The translations under genes were made by a program, and so were the position numbers. The notes under the pieces are model-generated. The model did no database searches, was not told where the DNA came from, and saw nothing but the letters and a program-made list of their open reading frames with translations. DNA of 64,000 nucleotides from Eukaryota sp. TZLM1-RC (lineage: Eukaryota; Metamonada: BaSk clade), in NCBI GenBank assembly GCA_040285825.1, contig JAUPSS010000007.1, positions 1,958,689 to 2,022,688 of the forward strand, read 5' to 3'. Positions 30,639 through 41,900 of the stretch are shown one piece after another (the first letter of the stretch is position 1; every line of letters begins with the position of its first letter).

Positions 30639-30866
30639 ATGGCAACAACAAATTTTCGCCTTTTTAGGTTAAAATGGATGCCGTATATAACTATCTTTGC
30701 CTGTGTCACAGTCACATTGATCAGGTATCAGCAAATGTCAGACATCTTTCGGAGAGATATCTCTGATTCTTGTACCTCTAACAGTTTGCAGTCGCAGCAA
30801 CAACAACAACACAATCATAACGAAGACAAGGTGACGGACACGGCACTTCACCTCCTCCTTCTATAA
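30639..30866 (+). CDS. Possible small membrane protein, 75 aa
   Basis: ATG 30639 follows a pyrimidine-rich leader. Residues 13-29 (WMPYITIFACVTVTLIR) form one possible membrane segment, flanked by basic residues, and the C-terminal half is polar with a QQQQQ run. No family is recognised. It could be a small mitochondrial or ER membrane protein, or a first exon, since introns here are short. Support is only composition and the position of the ATG. Confidence 0.35.
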   Translation: MATTNFRLFRLKWMPYITIFACVTVTLIRYQQMSDIFRRDISDSCTSNSLQSQQQQQHNHNEDKVTDTALHLLLL

Positions 30867-32264
30867 AGATGCAGTCGAAAGAGCTGACGAGGTCCCTTTT
30901 GTTCTAAAATAAATGTCAAACAACTGGCGTAGACCCGTATCCCACCTCTCCTCCTGACTCCAATGTGGTTCAAGAGGTAAACAAAAACGGACACATTTCC
31001 CTCTCTCCTTTCTAGTGTAAAATCTAGTAAGGAAACAGATGTGAAATGCCACCTTACATACATCAACCCCTTTAGACGAGTATCATGAATTTCATGATCA
31101 ACTAGATAACATGGAAGGGGAGATGGCACCAGTGAGGAATGCTCCAAACTCTTAACAAGGACGCAGAGACTGACCTCGAGTCAACGGACTTTTGCCTATT
31201 CGAGCAGCTCCCTTCTTTATAGCCAAACACTAAAAAAGTCGACTACGTACGAAGTTACGAGTAGAGACTTCACCTACATTACCAATGTACTACGAGAACA
31301 CAAATACGAATGTTGCTCTTTTTACAATTTCAGTCGAGGAAACAGTGCTTTAACAACAGAAAACGGCGCCTTCAAATTTCTGAAGTCTGTTACTTTGCAT
31401 ACTGTTGTTTTTAGTCCAACGTAAACCCTGTATAATCATTTGCGAATCCACTATTCGATTCAATAATACCTTATGATCCAACATAGGTCAACATCTGAGT
31501 AGAATTACCAACTAAAAATGATGGGAAATATTGTATTACATACCACAACACATGTACTTTTACCAGTAATACTTATTCAGTTTCTGCAAGCACTGCGCAC
31601 TAATGATAACAAAGCTGGTTGAAAATCAATAATTTCTTTTCCAATTTCAACAAATTTGTTTTAAAATTTCAGTCTGAAGTGTAAACGATTAGAAAAGCTG
31701 ATGCAATTTGAATCAAAGTTGAAATCAAAATAAAAGTAAATAACAGTGGTTATTCGAGGCACATTTGTCAAAACATATAAATGAATCTGTTGTCAAAAAG
31801 ACATAAGATAATTATGATTCCACTCTGCGCTTGTTTCAGGTACCAATTCATAACTTTACAAGTAGTAAGTGAATGACTTATTTTTTGCCCAATTTTCCGC
31901 ATTTTCAAACCCTCAATTGGCCAATCTCAAGATCTCCACTTTTTGGAAAAGAAATACTTAGAAAACCTTTCATTATGGACAACAAAATCACTGCAACGCA
32001 TAGCTGAATATTCTCTGCATATGACATCGTCAAAAAACACTTTAAAAGTTTCAATTGTATGCAGAAAACTGATGTAATGTGGAGATGGACAGAGATATTT
32101 AAAAAGAAAAAAACTAATTTAATTACAATAAAATACAAAATTGACCGAAAATAACCATTTAAACTTAATAAATTCACTTAAACGCACAACCAAATGACTA
32201 CTCTAAAACAACAACAACACTAGATAGAGATTCCAACAATAAACCCCAATGAAACTACTACTTT
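30867..32264. other. Long intergenic region
   Basis: Short frames on both strands (e.g. 31147-30848 -, 32177-31905 -) lack recognisable features. The second is mostly hydrophobic and AT-driven. No repeat or RNA gene recognised. Confidence 0.35.
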
Positions 32265-34486
32265 CTACTCATTCTTTTGTAATAACATCTTTGCATGAAG
32301 TAACCTGGAAGCAGCAGCAGCTCGCACCTCTTCGCACCCTGAGGTTCCTGGATTACTTTCGTCAGAAGACTTAACAGAATCAAGTTTAAGGGCTTCTTGG
32401 TAGTCAGCATAAGCCTTGTCGAACATGCCCAAAGAGTCATAAGCAGAACCTCTGTTGAAATAAGCATTAGCAGACACCGGGTCCAGTTCGATTACTTTGG
32501 TAAAGTCACTGATAGCTTCTTTAAAACAACCAAGTTTGTCATAGTTCAAAGCGCGATTGTGGAAAGCATGGATATTAAAGGGATCCAAACTAATTACTTT
32601 GGAGTATTCGGCGATTGCTTCAGAATGCTGGTTACACTTGGCAAAGGAATAGCTTCTATTTAGTAGAGTTCTGATGTTAGAAGGGTTTAGTTCCAAACTA
32701 CGTGAGTAATCTGCAATTGCTTCAGCATATCTGCCCAATTTTCTATAAGCAAAACCTCTATTGTTTAATGCGGCTGAATTGGAAGGATTTAATTCTAAAG
32801 CTTTAGTATAATCAACGATTGCAGACTCAAAATCACCTAAATTACGATGACAAAAACCTCTGTTATGATGATAGATTGGATTTTCAGGGTCTAGTTCAAT
32901 TGCTCTTGAAAAATCATTAATAGCATCCACAAATCTTTTCAGTTTGTCAAAGACAAGTCCTCTGGAATTATAGGAAGAAGCTGAAGAAGAGTCCAAAGAG
33001 ATTGCAGTAGAGAAATCCTCCAAGGCCTTTTCAAACTCACCAAGCTTTTCATAAGAACTTCCCCTGTTATGGTATGCATTTGGGTTGTTTGGTTCTATAT
33101 CAAGAGCTCTTGTGTAGTCTTTGACAGCTAAATCATCCATATTGGTCCTTGCGTACGAGTAAGCTCTGTTATACAAAGCTTTGAAGTGATTAGGATCAAT
33201 TTCAAGTGCTTTAGAGTAGTTGCTGATAGCCTTATCAAAGTCACCAAGCTTTCTATAAGAAAAACCTCTGTTATGATGAAAATCAGCATTAGATGGCAAG
33301 TAGTTAATTGCACAGGAAAAGTTATCAATAGCCGATTTGAAATCTCCTTTCCTGTCGAAGGAGATACCTCGATTGTAAAACACGTAAGGATTGGTAGAAT
33401 CCAAGGAAAGGGCTGAGGTGTAATCAGCAATGGCAAGATCAAATTGACCCAGTCGATCATAAGAGAAACCTCTGTTAAAATAAGCCTTGAAAAAGGAAGG
33501 ATTGATTGAGATTGCTTTGGAGTAATCAGCAATCGCCTGATCAAAGTCACCATTTCTGCGATGCTGAAATCCCCTGGCATGATAGAAATCAGCCTCCTTT
33601 GAAGAATTTGGCTTTGGTTGGGAGGTTTTAGGGATGGGGTTGGGGTTTGAATTGGAGTTGGGGTTAGGGTTAGGGTTAGATCGGACAGGAATGGGCCTGG
33701 CAGTTGATGGTGGTTTTCCCGGTGTGTAAGAATCTATGTACTGACGGACATACGTCCTAACGAGAGACTCGGTCTTGTGTAGATCAGGAGCAGAGAGTGA
33801 AGCCTTTGTGAGAGTTCTAGTGGCTGGTTTTGGTGTAGGAGGATGTGAAAGGCTAGCTGAAGAAGGACGGAGCACAGGAGTGGGACACCTAGAGGGCATT
33901 GGAGAGGGAACGAGGCCTGGATGAGGAGGTGCTGGGGATGAAGCTCTTGAAAGGTTCCTTCCTGTCCTTCTGAAGGGTGATCTCGGCCGCTCACTTTCAA
34001 CGACCAGGGCATGCTTGTAGTCCTCGATGGCCAAGGCGAAGTTACCTTTGCGGTTCTGGACAGCAGCTCTAGCATAAGCAGCAGACGCGTAAACTCTGTC
34101 TATTTGTAAAACAGATGAAAAGTCTTCAATAGACTTGTCTAATTCATTGAGGCGTTCATACGCAACACCTCTGCCATACAAAGCTTCTACATTGTTTTTG
34201 TCTATTTTCAAAATATAATTGAAATCATCAATGGCTCGTTGATATTCACCTTTTGCAAGAAAAGAATTACCTCTAGTGATTCTAGCTTCTTTATTGTTAG
34301 GATTATGTTCAAGCTTAAGTAAGATATCAAAATAAAGCATACAGTTTCTGACGTTAATGTGAGAGATGATTCGCAGTCCTCATTCTTTCTAAGTAGAAGA
34401 GAGCGGCCCCGGCTTACAGGGCGATCTGAAGTAGCATGACGGGGAGAAGGCTCAGGGATAGGATGTTCACTGCTTGGAATACGCAT
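32265..34486 (-). CDS. Tetratricopeptide-repeat protein, 730 aa
   Basis: Exons 34486-34343 and 34313-32265. It begins MRIPSSEHPIPEPSPRH, then three TPR units (residues ~55-150), a P/S-rich linker (~155-275) with an Asn-Pro run, and about eleven more TPRs to the end. Each has the 34-residue pattern with NRGxxYxKLGxFxxAIxDYxxAxxLDP. Consecutive repeats are very similar (FDRAI, HHNRGFSYRKLGDFDKAI), which suggests recent repeat duplication. TPR solenoids are protein-interaction scaffolds; this organisation resembles TTC6-like proteins but I cannot assign orthology. The telomere-like DNA in the linker is described in the findings. Confidence 0.85.
34314..34342 (-). other. 29-nt intron in the TPR gene
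   Basis: Begins GTATGC, ends TACTTAAG. It joins ...TSET to LEHNPNNKEARITRGN, linking the ATG-bearing N-terminal frame to the first TPR. An alternative is initiation at the internal ATG 34340 without splicing. Confidence 0.7.
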
Positions 34487-34703
34487 AAGTTACAGACTGC
34501 TTCGTGAAAATATGTATGTGTAGTAGGAAGGATAAGTTGAGAGTTGCAGATGTCCAACAGATGCAATGATGTATTTTTGAGTGCTTTCACTTTTAATCTT
34601 TATTTTTCTGGCAAACTGCTCAGTTCTGCAAGTCAAGTTACACTATTACTAAAAACAAGCTTCTGAAAGAACGTTATCTTCAATAAAATCAACAATGACG
34701 TAT

Positions 34704-34817
34704 TTAACCTCTGTTCGATTCTCTCATATCTATTGTTTCCCACCACCAGGTAAGTGCAGGATAAACATGTTCATCAACATCTTCGACGACTTCTTGGTTC
34801 TGGTGAGGGTTGTCCAT
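34704..34817 (-). CDS. Possible 37-aa small ORF
   Basis: ATG 34817 gives MDNPHQNQEVVEDVDEHVYP, then ALTWWWETIDMRESNRG and a stop. The WWW cluster and acidic N-terminus are unlike random AT-rich translation. It may be a micro-protein or a first exon, and there is no homology basis. Confidence 0.25.
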   Translation of the reverse strand: MDNPHQNQEVVEDVDEHVYPALTWWWETIDMRESNRG

Positions 34818-34889
34818 GGTGAATCAGATGACTAGAAATTCTGTAATAGAAGGAAAATTGTACACTATAATCTCAAATTTAACAATTTA

Positions 34890-35040
34890 ATTAATGAACT
34901 ACGAAGTATCATTTTCGCTTTGTACAGAAGTGTTCCCAAGTACTTGAGTTTAATGATGTCTAAACTTTATAAGGATTCATCAAGAGTTGGCGTGGAGAAT
35001 TTAGTTTCTTATGTGTTTTAGTTTGTTTTGTTGTTATTTG
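34890..35040 (+). mobile_element. Family B retrotransposon tail (+ strand)
   Basis: Encodes IIFALYRSVPKYLSLMMSKL, then YKDSSRVGVENLVSYVF-stop, nearly identical to the end of the 22.7-24.5 kb copy. Only about 150 bp remain. It faces the next fragment tail to tail. Confidence 0.85.
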
Positions 35041-35084
35041 ATTCTTTATATAAATGGTTAAATTAAATAACTACGAAGTAAAAA

Positions 35085-35560
35085 GAAACAAAAAAAGCAA
35101 ATTAAAGCACAAAAGAAACAAAATTCTCCACGCCAACTCTTGATGAATCCTTATACAGCTTGGACATCACTAAATTTAAGTATTTGGGAACACTTCTGTA
35201 CAATGCAAAGATGACACGATTCTTCCATAAATACCCAGCAAAATTCTTACCATTTGAACGACAAAGATCATCAAAATCATTTAAAAAATTCAAACCAGAT
35301 TGACCAATGTCATCAAAAATCGAAAATGCAAAAGGAACAAACGGAAACTTCGAGTAAAGGTTCTCATTTAAATCATTTAATATCTCAGTATATTTGTCTC
35401 GTTTACGAACATCAGCCCTGTTTAAGTGACCATTAAACTAACTAAAACATCATCACGATAAATTGAAGCAAAGGGTTCAACTGTAGTAAAATCATCAACA
35501 ACATGAGAGGAATCCACAAAAGGAGCAATAAACTAATGAATTTTTTGTTTTGGAATTAGG
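35085..35560 (-). mobile_element. Family B retrotransposon 3' fragment (- strand)
   Basis: The last ~155 codons of family B, with a stop and a small deletion near 35430. The end reads NLVMSKLYKDSSRVGVENFV. Together with 34890-35040 it makes an inverted pair with about 45 bp between the tails. Confidence 0.85.
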
Positions 35561-35639
35561 TGTTAATCTCAACTTACAATAACTTTACTTTACTACAAGA
35601 CTGAATACAATATACTAATAACTAATGCTACGAAATTCA

Positions 35640-35895
35640 ATGAACCAAGATTTCCTCTACAAAATCCTGATCTGCTTACTATCTAGCTAAAGCTCCTCTT
35701 ATTCGATTGAAAAATTCGAGGAAATCTATTAAAAATGGCAAAGTGAATTGTTGATCACCAAAAAAGTCATCAAATCTCTTCATCGTTTTTTGAACCAATT
35801 GTTTTGAAAATCGTTCAAAAAAATTCCAACTTCTGCTGTAAATGGGAAAGCATTGAAAAATTTATCTACTTCAATCAACATTAGCTTCTTCAATA
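35640..35895 (-). mobile_element. Family C retrotransposon 3' fragment (- strand)
   Basis: Encodes VDKFFNAFPFTAEVGIFLND, then a frameshifted end matching RIREALARQQANQDFVEEIL. It diverges head to head from the next fragment. Confidence 0.75.
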
Positions 35896-35898
35896 TCT

Positions 35899-36140
35899 TT
35901 GTCATTTGCTTTCCCATTTTCGATAAAAGGAAGACCATCTGTAGAAGCAGGAACTTTGTTGAATGATTTCCAAAAAACAGTTCAAGAAAAGACAATAAAA
36001 GATTTGCTATATTTTTATGGCGCTCCAGAATTCAATTTGCCATTAATAATAGATTACCTCGGTCTTTCAGTCGAATTAGAGAATCTTTAGCTAGAAAGCA
36101 AGCAGATCAAGATTTTGCAGAAGAAATCTTGGTGCAATGA
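35899..36140 (+). mobile_element. Family C retrotransposon 3' fragment (+ strand)
   Basis: Encodes AFPFSIKGRPSVEAGTLLND, then FQKTVQEKTIKDLLYF and, in another frame, RKQADQDFAEEILVQ-stop. It corresponds to the same part of family C as the - strand copy at 35640-35895, so the pair is close to a palindrome. Confidence 0.75.
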
Positions 36141-36459
36141 ATTTCGTCCCATTGGTCATGAGTTAATTTTGTCAAGAGTGCAAGTTCAATAAATAAAGGA
36201 TATCTTTGTCATATATTCTTTGTCATATTTTTTTGTTTTTCTTTCGTTTTGAGCTCAGGAGCAACTACAGCATCAAGATTTTTTCTTACAATCAAGTTTC
36301 AAACCCCCAATTGTTCTCCTGGTATTTGTTTCAGTTCTATTTTATGTTTATGTTTAGTCATTGTTTGATATACCATCACTAACATTTAGCTCTAATGAAG
36401 AAGAGTGGAAATATTACATTTATTTTAGTGAACAGAAGGAATGATTAACCAGCTATTCA
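36141..36459. other. Intergenic, 3' flank of the cullin gene
   Basis: AT-rich with no gene seen. It carries 3' UTR sequence of the family C tail at its left end. Confidence 0.35.
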
Positions 36460-38491
36460 TTAAGCCGAATAAGCAAACATTGATTTTCTATTTTTTTCCT
36501 TGACGATTAATTCTCTCTCTGCTAAGTTGTGTAAACAATCAGATATGAAGCTATCAGAAACATTGAAACCAAAGTTAAAAGTTTGTTTTCTAATAGCAGA
36601 AAATGATAACCTTTTGTTTTTCTTTAATAGCCGAACTAAAAAGGCCTCAACTTTTTGAACTGGACCAAAAACACTGTGGTCAAGAGAAGTCAAGGGATTT
36701 TCTTCCTTTACCAATGTTTGCGAAGCCATCTGTGGATCATAAAGATCTGATACTTGATCTAAATCTGGATTAATCCTAACAGAATCGCCATCAAGTATCA
36801 AAACATTAGCTTCTGTTAACAAATTTAAATGTTTTGTAAGCAAATCTGACTTAAAATTGGAACCATCATGGGAAAGTAACGGGTCTAACCCTAGAGAATC
36901 ATCCAATGTTTTAAAAAGAGACAATATTAACCCTTGAATTAAAAAACACCTAAAAATAACCTGTTTAGAACCAGTATTGAACTGAACAACTACATTGCTA
37001 AGAGGCCAATTTGGTTCAACAGTCTTGTGATTTAAAAAATTGGAATGAGATTTGAAAAGCTCAAAATTATTGATTAAAGGTCTGGTGAACAGAGCAGGAA
37101 AGGCCGATAGATCAAAATTAATAGAACCGATAAAGAAATTCCAATAACTTTTACAACAAAGGAATACGGAGAAGTCAGAAACAAGTTCCTGAGAAACCAT
37201 TTTAGAAGATTCAAAATCGGAAACAATACCATGCAAATGTTCATCATCAATTAAGGAAACTAATTTTTTCAGATTTGAAAAATTGATATGTGAATTATTA
37301 AAGCATTTTAACAATTTACTACAAAGAATTGGCTTCATTTTTGACACAATTGTGGAAAGATGTTTCAACTGAATGACTTTAAAAGAATTGGTGTAAAATT
37401 TCAAGAATATGGGGAAAAATTCGCCAAAATTTAATATCTTTGCACCAAAGAAAAGATCAAACACTTGAAAGAAAAGATCAACGGACATTTGCTTAAAAAT
37501 TGGCTTAAATAGACGAGTTAGATCTTTCTTTTCGTAAACCACACAATAAATAATTAAAATGGACTCCAAGTAATCATTGTGTGTGGCAGTTTTGTTTAAA
37601 TCGAGCAAACTGAGAAGAAATTCCTGAAAAAATGAATTACTGGGCAAATTTAAATTATAATAGTAGAAAAAGAAAAATTCCTTGGGGTTAAAAAGCTTTG
37701 GAATTACTAGTGACAAAGCCCAAAACTTTATTGATAACTTCAAAATGATTTTCATTAAGAAATAACTTTTCAACAATTGAATTAATTTGCTTATCACAAA
37801 AAGATCTCAAAAAAGCAGACTTTGAATTATTCAACAGCAGATAGAGTTTAAACAAGGAGTATGTTTTTCTCAATTGATCAAAAGAAATCAAAAGATTGAT
37901 GACGTGATCCCTAATCAAATTTGATAAAGACAAAGCTAGATCCGGAAAGTGAATATCTAAAACAGCACAAAGAGAGACAAAACTAGATTTCAAGCTAAAA
38001 TCCTGAGCAATATTGTCGAATATTATAGAATTTCCCACAATGTTATTAAAATCTAATTCATTAATAATAACTAACAACTGATTCTTCATATAGGCACTAC
38101 ACACTTCCTTAATAGTTCTGACACTGGTGGTTATCTTCATATCATCAGGATTGGAGATAAATGACTCAACAGAGAGGTGTACAAGATCATGTACCAAATA
38201 GTCATTTATAAAACCAAACAAAGAGATGAAAAGACGACTATGTTCCTCAAGGGTGTTTGATGTGGCGAGAAGGTCAGCTAAACAAGGGGAAGATATTGAG
38301 GGTAGAGGTAATGATGATAAAAAATGATCTATCCATTGGTAAAGAAGTACCGAATTAGCAATATCTTCAATGACTGCATAGTTATAGGCCCATGTGTAGA
38401 CTTGTCCAAGTACTTTGGATGGAACACGTTTGTCAGAGACTATGAGTGAACAAGCCTTTTGAAGTATCCGCAGGAGATTATCAGGAAGCAT
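36460..38491 (-). CDS. Divergent cullin, ubiquitin ligase scaffold
   Basis: Exons 38491-37727 and 37695-36460, 666 aa. Cullins hold substrate adaptors at the N-terminus and RBX1-E2 at the C-terminus. The N-terminal half is helical, as in cullin repeats. After the splice, NKLFNPKEFFFFYYYNLNLP corresponds to the KDxFxxFYxxxLAxRL region. WPLSNVVVQFNTGSKQVIFR, then FLIQGLILSLFKTLDDSLGL fits the cullin homology domain. The end VEAFLVRLLKKNKRLSFSAI ... FISDCLHNLAERELIVKEKN ... SMFAYSA fits the NEDD8 winged helix. The neddylation lysine region (usually IVRIMKxRK) is present as LVRLLKKNKR. Sequence is very divergent and F/L/N-rich, so I give no cullin number. APC2-like is an alternative. Confidence 0.7.
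37696..37726 (-). other. 31-nt intron in the cullin gene
   Basis: Begins GTTTTGGG, ends TCCAAAG. It joins AAT AAA to CTT TTT AAC and restores the cullin-like NK-LFNPKEFF sequence while changing frame as required. Confidence 0.75.
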
Positions 38492-38609
38492 GGACTACGT
38501 TGGACTAGAACTGATTAGATGAGTCATGCATGTAAGAGATTTTGATGGGCTTTCAGAAGATTTTCAAAAAAGTCATCTTCCATTTAGTTGCTTCCATTTC
38601 CAATTCCAT

Positions 38610-38690
38610 GCAGGTTTTGAGGATGTGGAGCTTTAATTGTTATTTGATGTCTCTACTTCTGGGCTTTGTGTAATAAAAAGATTATAGAAA
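38610..38690 (+). mobile_element. Very short family A retrotransposon tail
   Basis: GCAGGTTTTGAGGATGTGGA and the following GCTTTAATTGT match 17626-17657 of the full-length element (encoding AGFEDVE-stop), then a diverged 3' UTR. About 80 bp remain, next to the LTR insertion. Confidence 0.7.
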
Positions 38691-38787
38691 TAAATATTGC
38701 ATTTCTTGGCAGTCATTAATGTTTGAGTGTTTTGATGTAATCTTCATGCTCCTTTCATGTCCCCATTTCTATGTCATAATAACTGAA

Positions 38788-38923
38788 TGTTGTACTGTGG
38801 ACAATTAGTCTAGTACATTTATATTTATATAACATAGTTCACTAGTGATGGCCTTTATAAGGGCCGGTGAAATTCTAATAAATTATTCCTTATTCTTTGT
38901 TATCATATATGGATAGAGCATCA
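38788..38923 (+). repeat. 5' LTR, 136 bp
   Basis: TGTTGTACTG...GAGCATCA. It contains the start codon of the polyprotein at 38909, fifteen bases before its end. It also holds CACTAGTGATGG and TAATAAATTA, shared with the related LTRs. Confidence 0.95.
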
Positions 38924-41900
38924 TTAATTAATGGCTTGAATAGCCACAATGATAACCCTCCTTCCTCTATGAGGAAGAGTAATGTCCCTTCTTTGAAGGA
39001 GAACAATCCACCGCCCTCGGTGAGTAATCCTCCACCTACGGAGAGTAATCCTTCCTTCGGGAAGAGTAATCCTCCAAAGGAGAGTGAGCTTTCCGCTGAG
39101 AAGAGCATTGCCTCTCAGAAAGAAAGCCACCTCCCCAATAAGGAGAGTGAACTTCGCACTGAGGAGAGCCCTACCTCCCAGAAAGGAAGTCACCTCCCTA
39201 ATACGGAGAGAGGTAACCACGTTGTTGATGTGTCAGAACTGTACACATACCCCGACAACTCCTCGGAGCTCCTTCCTTGTAGGAAGAGTTTTCTCACTCC
39301 GAGCGAGCAACGGAGATTCAAAGCGTTTGTTGTAAGTAACAAATCTGACGCTTGTACAGAAGGTGAAGGAGGCGAAGGCGAGCAACAGTCTACGACTGGC
39401 TCCTCACGTAAAACTCCCTCCTCACCTACTTCTGACACCAGCTCAAGTGAGGAACCTCAAAGTGATTCCAGAGGATCTCTTGATCAGAACTACAGTAGGA
39501 GAGGGGATGAGAGCGATGATGAACCACCTCATACACCCAATCCTTCTAATCCAACTCCTAGTTTTCCATCTACGGAAAGGACTTCTCAGGGTCTTTACCG
39601 AAGGAAACTAGCTAAAGCAGTTGAGGCTGTAACTAGAGATTTCTTATTGGACCTCATCGCCAATCCTCCTGATGATGTAAAGGATTGGAGTGATGACGAA
39701 TTATTAAAAATGGCTGAGAATGAGTCAGAGCGTCTTGCGGGAGACGTAGACCCAGCCGAATGTGAGAAGGTGCGACGTGACTATTTAGCGAAACGTTGGC
39801 CCTTCCTCTTTGGGGAAGCCCACGGCAAAACACTTGACGACGTCGTCTACGAGAGTTATGATCAAAGTCCAAATCTTTTAAAGAGATTGGATGATCTTAC
39901 CGATTCGGCAGTCTCGTGTGGAATGAGTGCAGTCGAGGATTGCTATTTTAGCGCACCTCGTTCAAAGTATCAAGCTGCTACTCCCAGGCCTGCCAAATGG
40001 CATAGGGATGCAATTGATGACCACAAAATATATTTCAGTGGAAATCAAGAAGCTTACGACAGACTATTTTGGATAGCTAAAATGTATCCTCATAATCAAC
40101 AAGGTAGAAACCTTAGAGGCGTCGTAAGTCATTTCCTAGTGGAGAATGTACACCCAAAAGATTCCATTGCGGACATTTTTATTATGCTTGGGGGCAGATT
40201 CGATGAATCTCGAGGTGACACCCTTCAATTTCATACCAAAGAGTCCTATATTAGAGAAATAGGCACAAGGGTAATTGAATTGAAAGAGCAACGTGTTGGC
40301 CCCAACAAGTTAAAACTAGTATACCCTGATGCATGGATGGCTAAACTTAAGGCATGGGTTGATAGCTGGCCCGACCAAAATGTTTTTGAGAATGTCTTAA
40401 TAAAGAGAAGTTGCCTTCCATATGATCATAAACTAGCAGGGGTCCCTAGAGGATCTAAAGATGCACCAGATTGGGTGGATTTAAGGCCACCAGCCCAGAC
40501 TGTACCTGTGCAGGAGGAACCTCCTAAGACAAGATTTATCATTAAGTTGGGCGAAACATTGCCTTCAGAAGAGAGGAATATGAACCTATTTGGTACACCT
40601 TCTGTAGGGCCTCTGGCATCTAGGAGAGCTTCTTGTGAAGCAACTCCTACACAAGCATCTGTTATAAAATCATCTATACCCACGCAACCCCTAGGAACGA
40701 ATGCTCCTAGAGATTCTCTCGTCGACACCCTCGGTCTTTATAGAACTCCTGTAACAGACGAGGAGAAATTGAGGAAAAGAATAGACGACAAACTTAGATG
40801 CCTAGTTAAGTTAAATGAAGCGTTTGACGCCAAGAAGATCTTCGACTTCGTGCTTAACTTTGGCAATTGGGCTAAAACAGTTAGGGATCGCGATGGACCC
40901 ACCAGAGCATTTACGCCGATCACCAAATACGGTCAACCTGTTCATCAGTACGACTTCGTTAGATCTATGTTCTTCGAAGTTGACCCTTTGTATTTGAGAT
41001 TTATGATCGAGGGTAAGGTCATCGCAGAATGGCAGAGTTTTTATGGAGGCCGTACAAACGTGTTAGGCAACAACCCATCTGACGCCGAAATCTGGGAATA
41101 TTTGCTACTCAGCACCCAGTACAAATACCCTACCGATGTTGAAAAGGCTTTAAGGTCTGTAAGACCACCTGAGATCAGTCGCAGAATGACTGCTGAATCT
41201 TCGTGGACAGCCTTCATAGAGCAGATCATATATATAATTCGACGCTCTACAATTATGCCTGGAACGGATGGTAATCCGTCTGTCGTCTACCCAGCAAAGA
41301 GATTTCTCGAAACTATTAACGACAAAACAAACAATCAATTGATGGACACATATATCATTTGGATTGGCAAGTTTGATTCGAGTAACGAGAAACTGGGCGA
41401 TGCGATTTACGATTTAGGTAACACATTTGTTAACAAGGTCAATAGCCTTGAATCCTCGATCAAAGACATGAATTTGATTAGAACAGCTTTTGGTGCTCAC
41501 GCTCCTGCGCAAAACGGACGAAGCCAGTCAAAAGGTCCTTTTAAGAACCCTAGAGTAAGTAGTCGACCCATCCCTTCAGAGCAATGGTGTAACTTATGTA
41601 ATACCAATAAACATCCTGAAGAGAAATGTTTTAAATTAGTGGGAAGACCTGGTTCAAAAAAACGTCATGGAGGTGAAAGACGTGATAGAAAACGTAAAAG
41701 TAGTAGTAATAAACCAGATGATTATACATCTTTTAACAATAACCTTACAAATAATTCAATCAAATCCATTTATAAAATGAGCAAAACAGATTCGAATTAT
41801 AATCACCTAAATCCATTAAAAAGATTTAGAGAGTCATCCAATCCTGTGGGTTCTATCCACAGTGTTAGACTATCCAGGGTAGCAGAGGACCAAGAAAGTT

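Noticed and set aside
31905-32177. 90-aa hydrophobic minus-strand ORF downstream of the TPR gene
   Set aside because: Composition is what AT-rich DNA gives by chance; no ATG context or family pattern.
38897-38908. TTG start for the Ty3/gypsy polyprotein
   Set aside because: ATG at 38909 is in frame, and the related elements also begin at ATG at the same LTR position.
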